Assembly: GCA_030044345.1 (NCBI GenBank)
Contig: JASHVY010000266.1
Location: forward strand, 1-10,605
From: Acetobacteraceae bacterium
Lineage (GTDB): Bacteria > Pseudomonadota > Alphaproteobacteria > Acetobacterales > Acetobacteraceae
Direction: 5' to 3'
DNA: 10,605 bases
Under the pieces are notes generated by a model. The model was not told where the DNA came from and made no database searches. It saw nothing but the letters and a program-made list of their open reading frames with translations. Position numbers and translations under genes: made by a program. Of this stretch, positions 5,974-10,605 are shown piece by piece (positions within the stretch are counted from its first letter, which is position 1; the number at the start of each line of letters is the position of its first letter).

Positions 5974-7980
5974 ATGCTGGGCAAGCTTAGCTGGTCCGCG
6001 ATCCCGTTCGATCAGCCGATCCCGCTGGCGGCAGGGGCGCTCGTTCTCATCGTCATTCTCGCCGTGCTCGCCTGGATCTTGGTAAAGGGCTACATGCCCT
6101 ATCTGTGGCGGGAGTGGATCACCAGCGTCGACCATAAGCGCATCGGTGTGATGTATTGCCTGCTCGGGCTCGTTATGCTGATTCGCGGCTTCATAGACGC
6201 AATCATGATGCGCTCGCAGCAGGCGCTCGCTTTCCGCGCACCGGGCTACCTGCCGCCCGATCATTTCGACCAGATCTTCTCGGCCCATGGCACGCTCATG
6301 ATCTTTTTCGTCGCGATGCCGTTCGTCATCGGGTTGATGAACTTTGCCATGCCGCTGCAACTCGGCGCGCGCGACGTAGCCTTCCCGACATTGAACTCCG
6401 TCAGCTTCTGGCTCACGGCCACCGGCGCGCTGCTCATCAACATCTCGCTTGTGGTAGGCGAATTCTCGCGCACGGGCTGGCTCGCCTACCCACCGCTCTC
6501 GGAGCTCACCTATTCTCCGGATGTCGGTGTCGATTATTATCTCTGGTCAGTGCAAATATCGGGTATTGGCACGCTGCTCACGGGCGTCAATCTCGTCACC
6601 ACCGTCCTCAAGATCCACGCGCCCGGCATGACCTATATGCGCATGCCGATCTTTTGTTGGACGACCCTCGCATCAAACCTGCTGATCGTCGCAGCCTTCC
6701 CGGTGCTCACCGCCACCTATGCAATGCTGCTGCTCGATCGCTATCTCGGATTCCATTTCTTCACGAACACAGCCGGCGGCAATATGATGATGTTTATGAA
6801 CCTCATCTGGATGTGGGGACATCCGGAGGTTTATATCCTGATTCTGCCGGCATTCGGCATCTATTCCGAGGTGGTCTCAACCTTCTCGCGCAAGCCGCTT
6901 TTTGGCTACCGCTCGATGGTGATGGCGACCATGGCCATCTGTATCATCTCCTTCATGGTGTGGCTGCATCACTTTTTCACCATGGGCGCGGGCGCGAACG
7001 TCAACGCGATCTTTGGCATCGCCTCCATGATCATCGCGGTGCCCACCGGAGTGAAGATCTTCAACTGGCTATTCACCATGTATGGCGGGCGCGTCGTCTT
7101 CGCCGTTCCGATGATGTGGGCGATCGCATTCATGATCACCTTCACCATCGGTGGCATGACAGGCGTGCTGCTCGCCGTTCCGCCCGCCGATTTCCTCGTG
7201 CACAACAGCCTGTTTCTCGTGGCGCATTTCCACAACGTCATCATCGGGGGTGTTCTGTTCGGTGTCTTCGCCGGCTACACCTACTGGTTTCCCAAGGCGT
7301 TCGGGTTCCGGCTGCATGAGGGCTGGGGCAGGGCCGCCTTCTGGTTCTGGGTAATCGGCTTCTACGTGGCTTGGATGCCGGGCTACGTGCTTGGCCTTGA
7401 GGGCATGACCCGGCGGCTGCAGCACTACGACGTGGCGGCTTGGCATCCCTGGCTTGTGATCGCCGCCTTCGGGACAGTGATCATCCTTCTCGGCATCATC
7501 TCGCAGATCGTGCAGCTCTTCGTCAGCATCAAGCTCCGTGAGGAGCTGCGCGACGTGACCGGTGATCCCTGGAACGGCCGCTCCCTCGAATGGTCTACCG
7601 CCTCGCCGCCGCCACCCTTCAATTTTGGCGTGCTGCCCAACGTGGAAGGCGAAGAGCCCTATTGGGGCGTCAAGCAACGTGCCATCGAGAGGGGTGAGCT
7701 TCGCCCGGAGCCCGAATATTCCGAAATCGAGCTGCCGCGAAACAGCCCGACGGGCTTCATTTGCGCCTTCTTCGCGACCTTCGCCGGTTTCGCATTGATC
7801 TGGCATATCTGGTGGCTCGTGATCCTCTCCTGCATCGGCGCGTTCATCACCTTCGTCATCTTCGCCTGGCGAGACCGCTCTGAATATATCATCCCGGTGG
7901 AGGAGGTCGCGCGGTTGGACCGTGCCAACCGTACAGCGCGAGCCGCTTGGCTCGCCGCCAACGTACAGGCCGCGGAATGA
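5974..7980 (+). CDS. cyoB: cytochrome bo3 ubiquinol oxidase subunit I (CyoB)
   Basis: 668-residue catalytic subunit that oxidises ubiquinol, reduces oxygen to water and pumps protons, with about fifteen membrane helices. It follows E. coli CyoB closely, with numbering mostly one lower. Metal ligands: H105 (low-spin haem, F-S-A-H-G-T), H283 with the Tyr287 cross-link position (W-G-H-P-E-V-Y), CuB histidines H332/H333 (W-L-H-H-F-F), and H418/H420 (A-H-F-H-N) for the high-spin haem and low-spin haem. Proton routes: D134 in G-A-R-D-V-A-F-P (D-channel), E285, and K361 in P-T-G-V-K-I-F-N (K-channel). Quinone-site residues R71, D75, H97 and Q100 are all present, which supports quinol rather than cytochrome c as the donor. 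A TGAGGAA-like ribosome-binding site overlaps the end of cyoA. It is complete, with nothing missing, and its last bases overlap the cyoC start (ATGA). Confidence 0.97.
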   Translation: MLGKLSWSAIPFDQPIPLAAGALVLIVILAVLAWILVKGYMPYLWREWITSVDHKRIGVMYCLLGLVMLIRGFIDAIMMRSQQALAFRAPGYLPPDHFDQIFSAHGTLMIFFVAMPFVIGLMNFAMPLQLGARDVAFPTLNSVSFWLTATGALLINISLVVGEFSRTGWLAYPPLSELTYSPDVGVDYYLWSVQISGIGTLLTGVNLVTTVLKIHAPGMTYMRMPIFCWTTLASNLLIVAAFPVLTATYAMLLLDRYLGFHFFTNTAGGNMMMFMNLIWMWGHPEVYILILPAFGIYSEVVSTFSRKPLFGYRSMVMATMAICIISFMVWLHHFFTMGAGANVNAIFGIASMIIAVPTGVKIFNWLFTMYGGRVVFAVPMMWAIAFMITFTIGGMTGVLLAVPPADFLVHNSLFLVAHFHNVIIGGVLFGVFAGYTYWFPKAFGFRLHEGWGRAAFWFWVIGFYVAWMPGYVLGLEGMTRRLQHYDVAAWHPWLVIAAFGTVIILLGIISQIVQLFVSIKLREELRDVTGDPWNGRSLEWSTASPPPPFNFGVLPNVEGEEPYWGVKQRAIERGELRPEPEYSEIELPRNSPTGFICAFFATFAGFALIWHIWWLVILSCIGAFITFVIFAWRDRSEYIIPVEEVARLDRANRTARAAWLAANVQAAE

Positions 7981-8648
7981 GCGGCGCGCAGGCCGGGACC
8001 GGCGTAAGCCCAGCCGATCCCTATCGGATTGGACATTACGTCGGGTTCCGCCAGGGAACGGCCGGACACGCCGCCCGGGAACTTGCGTCGAAGCGTGTCA
8101 TCGTCGGGTACGGCTTCTGGATTTTTCTGCTCAGCGATATCGTGATGTTCTCGACCTTCTTCGCGAGCTTCGGGGTGCTGTCCGGGCAGACCGCCGGCGG
8201 ACCGAGCGGAAAAGACCTGTTCAACCTCACCAACGTTGCAATCGAGACGGCCTGCCTGCTCTTCTCCAGCTTCACTTGCGGCATTGCGAGTATCGGCGCC
8301 CGGACGCACGACAACCTCATGTATTACGGCGGCATGGCCGTCACCTTCGTGTTCGGCGCGAGCTTCCTCTATTTTGAGATGCATGAATTCGTGGATCTCA
8401 TCCTGCAAGGTGCCGGGCCGGAGCGAAGCGCGTTCCTCTCCGCCTTCTTCACGGTCGTCGGGTGCCACGGCCTGCACGTAACTCTCGGGTTGATGTGGTT
8501 GCTCACCATGGTCGCGCAGGTTTTCTCGAAGGGGTACAGGCCTGACATTCTCCGCCGCGTGCTGTGCTTCAGCCTGTTCTGGCACACGCTGGATATCATC
8601 TGGGTCGCGTTGTTCACGATCGTCTATCTGATGGGGGCAGGCCAATGA
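7977..8648 (+). CDS. cyoC: cytochrome bo3 ubiquinol oxidase subunit III (CyoC)
   Basis: 223-residue membrane subunit of the bo3 oxidase, homologous to cytochrome oxidase subunit III, supporting stability of the catalytic subunit. Five hydrophobic helices are visible, starting G-F-W-I-F-L-L-S-D-I (46-55). Family landmarks are T-A-G-G-P-S-G-K-D-L-F (72-82), F-E-M-H-E-F (133-138), R-S-A-F-L-S-A-F-F (150-158), G-C-H-G-L-H-V-T (162-169) and S-L-F-W-H-T-L-D (199-206). The hydrophilic N-terminus (about 45 residues) is longer than in E. coli CyoC. The start is set by the ATGA overlap with the cyoB stop (7977-7980), pointing to coupled translation; an in-frame ATG 30 bases earlier inside cyoB is unlikely. 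Confidence 0.95.
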   Translation: MSGAQAGTGVSPADPYRIGHYVGFRQGTAGHAARELASKRVIVGYGFWIFLLSDIVMFSTFFASFGVLSGQTAGGPSGKDLFNLTNVAIETACLLFSSFTCGIASIGARTHDNLMYYGGMAVTFVFGASFLYFEMHEFVDLILQGAGPERSAFLSAFFTVVGCHGLHVTLGLMWLLTMVAQVFSKGYRPDILRRVLCFSLFWHTLDIIWVALFTIVYLMGAGQ

Positions 8649-9049
8649 GCCACGCCGACCAGCCGGAGCGTTTGCATGAGACCGATATTTCACCCGGTGA
8701 CGATCGCCCCGACAGAAGCGAGATTGCTCACGGCCTTATCGGCTACGCGGTCGGGCTCGCGCTCGCCGTGCTGCTTTCCATAGTCTCGTTCTTCGTCGCC
8801 GGGACCAATCTCGTCTGGCAGCCGAGCATCCCGATCGCGCTCTTCGTGCTGGCGGTCGCTCAGATCGGTGTGCACCTCGTCTTCTTCGTGCATATCACGA
8901 CCGGGCCGGACAACACCAACAATGTGATGGCGCTCGCTTTTGGTGTGCTAATCGTCTTTCTCGTCATCGCCGGCTCGCTGTGGATCATGAGCCAGCTCAA
9001 CGCCAACATGGCGCTGCCGATGAACCAACTCATGCAAATGCAGCCCTGA
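8645..9049 (+). CDS. cyoD: cytochrome bo3 ubiquinol oxidase subunit IV (CyoD)
   Basis: 134-residue small membrane subunit that assists CuB binding and assembly of subunit I. It has three hydrophobic helices (about 29-51, 61-83, 94-116). Family marks are V-A-Q-I-G-V-H-L-V-F-F-V-H (71-83), matching the V-Q-V-L-V-H-L-V region of E. coli CyoD, and G-S-L-W-I-M-S-Q-L-N-A-N-M (110-122). The hydrophilic N-terminus is about ten residues longer, and the C-terminus is methionine-rich (M-A-L-P-M-N-Q-L-M-Q-M). The start overlaps the cyoC stop as ATGA, with a G-rich ribosome-binding site (GGGGGCAGG) inside cyoC. It is the last operon gene in view; neither a haem O synthase nor a SURF1-like gene follows. 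Confidence 0.93.
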   Translation: MSHADQPERLHETDISPGDDRPDRSEIAHGLIGYAVGLALAVLLSIVSFFVAGTNLVWQPSIPIALFVLAVAQIGVHLVFFVHITTGPDNTNNVMALAFGVLIVFLVIAGSLWIMSQLNANMALPMNQLMQMQP

Positions 9050-9246
9050 CAGGCGGCGTTGTCAATTTAACCCGGCTATTCTTGCTCGCGCGCAACCTTG
9101 CTTCACGACCCGGCCAAGCTCGGCGATTTGTCGTGCCACAAGAAGGCCTTGAACGCAGGGAAAGTTGCAGAATTTTGTTGCCAACAGAGCAAAGTTGACA
9201 AAACTTGCATCCGCGCCAACGCTGGCCGGCATGCCCAATACGCTGG
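9050..9246. other. gap after the cyo operon, no gene seen
   Basis: The 197 bases after cyoD are less GC-rich around 9160-9205 and hold no frame I recognise. A weak hairpin, TGACA (9047-9051) with TGTCA (9060-9064), overlaps the cyoD stop and is followed by ATTTAA. It is too short to call a terminator with confidence. A perfect TTGACA at 9195-9200 lacks a matching -10 box. Confidence 0.4.
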
Positions 9247-9429
9247 ATGCACTATCGGGCTTGCCCTGTTGGGCCCACGATCGACCGCGCTGACGCCCCC
9301 AGCGACATCGACTTGCCTGCTCCCGAGCCTGTGCGGAAGAACCTGCTTGTTGAGGTACGTGCGGTCTCAGTCAATCCGATTGACGCCAAGGCGCAGATGA
9401 GGCGGCACGCTCCCGCTTTGAGCGGGTGA
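9247..9429 (+). pseudogene. truncated N-terminus of a zinc-type alcohol dehydrogenase-like (MDR/quinone reductase) gene
   Basis: The reading frame gives about 60 residues ending at a TGA. From residue 14 it reads T-I-D-R-A-D-A-P-S-D-I-D-L-P-A-P-E-P and then N-L-L-V-E-V-R-A-V-S-V-N-P-I-D-A-K. This is the typical N-terminal strand pattern of zinc-type alcohol dehydrogenase-like/quinone oxidoreductase proteins (D-L-L-V-E-V-K-A-V-S-V-N-P-V-D-T-K). Intact members are about 330-340 residues, with a G-x-D-x-A-G motif soon after and a Rossmann domain; both are absent here. After the stop, no frame resumes the family sequence, and the terminator and 3' end of the hydrolase gene follow at once. The first dozen residues also fit poorly, and there is no ribosome-binding site. 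I read it as a relic left by a deletion or rearrangement; it would not make an active enzyme. Confidence 0.7.
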
Positions 9430-9438
9430 GTTGTAGAA

Positions 9439-9471
9439 AGGTCGGCGCGACCGAGATGATCGCACCGACCT
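9439..9471 (-). terminator. rho-independent-type terminator of the alpha/beta hydrolase gene
   Basis: AGGTCGG (9439-9445) pairs with CCGACCT (9465-9471). After one mismatch, GCGA (9447-9450) pairs with TCGC (9460-9463), leaving a 9-base loop. On the minus strand the stem begins nine bases after the hydrolase stop and is followed by TTCTAC (TTTCT counting the last stem base), a short T-rich tail. A smaller hairpin, CCCGCT/AGCGGG (9412-9417 and 9421-9426), lies next in the transcript. Confidence 0.65.
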
Positions 9472-9480
9472 CGGGCGACA

Positions 9481-10308
9481 TCAGGCCTGGATGAAGGCCA
9501 GCAGGTCCGCGTTGACGACGTCGGCATTCACCGTCACCATTCCGTGCGAAAAGCCCGGATAGGTCTTCAGCGAGCCGTTCTTGAGAAGCTTGATCGTGAG
9601 CACGGCCGAATCCGCGATCGGGACGATCTGATCGTCTTCGCCATGCATTACCAGTGTGGGCACGGTGATCTTTTTCAGATCCTCGGTGAAGTCGGTTTCG
9701 GAGAAGGACCTGATGCCTTCATAGTGCGCAATGGCTGCGCCCATCATGCCCTGGCGCCACCAATTGTTGATGACGCCGGGAAAGACCTTCGCACCGTCAC
9801 GATTGAAGCCGTAGAATGGTCCGGATGCGACATCAAGAAGGAACTGCGAGCGATTGGCGGCGAGCGCGGCCCGGTAGCTATCGAATACTTCAATTGGAGT
9901 GCCACCCGGATTGGTGTCTTTCTTCACCATGACTGGCGTAACGGCGCCAATCAAGACTGCCTTCGACACTCGGTCTTGATAGCGAGCGACATAGCGCGCA
10001 ACTTCCCCGCCTCCCCACGAGTGGCCGACATGCACGGCCTTCTTGAGGTTGAGGCTTGAGGTCACCGCGGCAACATCCTCGACAAAGTGGTCCATGTCAT
10101 AGCCGCTGTCCGTTTGGTCCGAGCGCCCATGTCCTCGACGGTCGTGAGCGATAACGCGGAAGCCGTGATGCAGGAAAAACAGAAACTGGGTATCCCAGTC
10201 ATCGGCTGATAGGGGCCAACCATGATGAAACACGATCGGTTGCGCGCCGCGCGGCCCCCAATCCTTGAAGAATATTTTCGTTCCGTCTTTCGTCGTCACA
10301 AATGGCAT
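9481..10308 (-). CDS. alpha/beta hydrolase, non-haem chloroperoxidase/arylesterase type
   Basis: 275-residue cytoplasmic alpha/beta hydrolase of the cofactor-free haloperoxidase/esterase family, members of which hydrolyse esters and can perform perhydrolysis that halogenates in vitro. Landmarks: F-H-H-G-W-P-L-S-A-D-D-W (27-38, oxyanion region), H-D-R-R-G-H-G-R-S (55-63), nucleophile elbow G-H-S-W-G-G-G-E (95-102, Ser97; relatives often have Thr or Met after the Ser), acid in H-G-E-D-D-Q-I-V-P (Asp225 or 226), and His255 in F-S-H-G-M. The triad is complete and the length is normal. No signal peptide. The start is firm: AGGAG (10319-10315) lies six bases upstream of ATG 10308. It is a single gene with its own terminator and no operon partner in view. 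Operator-like sequences matching those at leuC/gntR lie upstream. The natural substrate is unknown. Confidence 0.92.
   Translation of the reverse strand: MPFVTTKDGTKIFFKDWGPRGAQPIVFHHGWPLSADDWDTQFLFFLHHGFRVIAHDRRGHGRSDQTDSGYDMDHFVEDVAAVTSSLNLKKAVHVGHSWGGGEVARYVARYQDRVSKAVLIGAVTPVMVKKDTNPGGTPIEVFDSYRAALAANRSQFLLDVASGPFYGFNRDGAKVFPGVINNWWRQGMMGAAIAHYEGIRSFSETDFTEDLKKITVPTLVMHGEDDQIVPIADSAVLTIKLLKNGSLKTYPGFSHGMVTVNADVVNADLLAFIQA
10185..10199. repeat. dyad inside the hydrolase gene containing the 9-mer GGTATCCCA
   Basis: ACTGGG-TAT-CCCAGT is a 15-base dyad with perfect 6-bp arms, lying about 110-124 bases inside the hydrolase coding region where it encodes W-D-T-Q. It contains GGTATCCCA (10189-10197), identical to the left arm of the leuC/gntR inverted repeat. 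It may be an internal operator or simply a codon coincidence. Confidence 0.35.
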
Positions 10309-10352
10309 GTTGTTCTCCTATGGCATTCGGGAGTTGTGAGAGGGAACAGATC

Positions 10353-10382
10353 TGGGATACCGACGGTTTAAGGTTGGTATTC
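10353..10382. promoter_or_regulatory. operator-like repeats upstream of the hydrolase gene
   Basis: TGGGATACC (10353-10361) is identical to the right arm of the leuC/gntR operator, with the following G also matching (10-base identity with 2491-2500). GGTATTC (10376-10382), within TTGGTATTC, is a one-mismatch inverted copy 14 bases further. They lie 45-74 bases upstream of the hydrolase start, where a repressor or activator would act. I infer an FCD/GntR-type regulator; no promoter boxes are clear enough to call. Confidence 0.5.
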
Positions 10383-10605
10383 GGGCATATCCTTTTCATT
10401 TTTCTACAACGCGGAGTGAATAAGAGGGCGGCAATAGCTCACTTCAGTCGTGGTCCGATGCTCTTTGTGACGGCCGGAACCACCCATGACAGAGGCAGCA
10501 GCGGAAGGAGTTTCCTCGATCCTTCCAACATTGTCGAAAGCTCCGGAGCGCCGCGCCGAAAGGCAATTCTGCCACTTGTAATGTCGTGCCAGCTTCATCA
10601 GCTCC
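10383..10605. other. right end of the window, no recognisable gene
   Basis: A leftward frame from 10598 to 10404 (64 codons) and a shorter leftward frame with an L-L-P-L-L-P-L-S-W-V-V-P stretch overlap each other. Neither has a ribosome-binding site or a family I can name. The AT-rich part around 10380-10410 probably belongs to the hydrolase promoter. A fragment of a neighbouring gene continuing past the edge cannot be excluded. Confidence 0.4.

Noticed and set aside
4852..6360. Long leftward open frame (502 codons) opposite cyoA and the start of cyoB
   Set aside because: It is an antisense shadow of well-supported cyo genes; its composition (His, Arg and Asp rich, low complexity) is typical of the mirror of GC-rich coding DNA.
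7659..8693. Leftward open frame of 344 codons opposite the end of cyoB and cyoC
   Set aside because: It is an antisense shadow with low-complexity composition.
9195..9223. Perfect -35-like TTGACA after cyoD as a promoter for the dehydrogenase relic
   Set aside because: No -10-like sequence at 15-19 bases spacing, and the gene downstream is decayed.
1..10605. CRISPR arrays, tRNA or rRNA genes, transposases, toxin-antitoxin or phage-defence genes
   Set aside because: I looked for spaced repeats, tRNA-like cloverleaf ends and characteristic protein motifs and saw none.

Overview
The window looks like GC-rich bacterial chromosome or large-plasmid DNA. It is most likely from an alphaproteobacterium such as a Rhizobiales-type organism. 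That placement rests on the overall style of the proteins (a cyoABCD quinol oxidase, a LeuC/LeuD-like pair next to an FCD-family GntR regulator, high G/C at third codon positions) and is an inference; there is no rRNA or other marker. Coding density is moderate, with several 200-580 base gaps and one decayed gene, as in an accessory or rearranged region.

Layout. Positions 1-398 hold no gene I can defend, only a weak candidate start of a leftward gene. Positions 399-2455 (minus strand) encode a two-subunit aconitase-family dehydratase, LeuC-like followed by LeuD-like, joined by an ATGA stop/start overlap. A short divergent promoter region (2456-2582) separates them from a rightward pair: a GntR/FCD regulator (2583-3251) and, one base later, an MdtG-like major facilitator transporter (3253-4464). 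The divergent region carries a perfect 9-bp inverted repeat, GGTATCCCA / TGGGATACC, that resembles an FCD-regulator operator.

Positions 4465-5040 are mostly non-coding, with hairpins and possibly one small leftward ORF. They lead into a tight operon, cyoA-cyoB-cyoC-cyoD (5041-9049), for a cytochrome bo3-type ubiquinol oxidase. All haem, CuB, proton-channel and quinone-site residues I can check are present. The haem O synthase gene (cyoE) does not follow within the window.

Positions 9247-9429 hold a truncated N-terminal piece of a zinc-type alcohol dehydrogenase-like (MDR) gene, a pseudogene. On the minus strand, 10308-9481 encode an alpha/beta hydrolase of the non-haem chloroperoxidase/esterase type, with a clear ribosome-binding site and a good terminator hairpin. 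Positions 10309-10605 hold its upstream region and nothing else I recognise.

How it fits together. The LeuCD-like enzyme, GntR protein and transporter probably form one regulated module for a branched hydroxy-acid or dicarboxylate substrate; the actual substrate is unknown. The most unexpected signal is that the same 9-mer making up the operator-like repeat between leuC and gntR also occurs upstream of, and inside the start of, the alpha/beta hydrolase gene nearly 8 kb away. This suggests, without proving, that the hydrolase shares the regulator. I did not find a clearly new defence, mobile or RNA-based system here.
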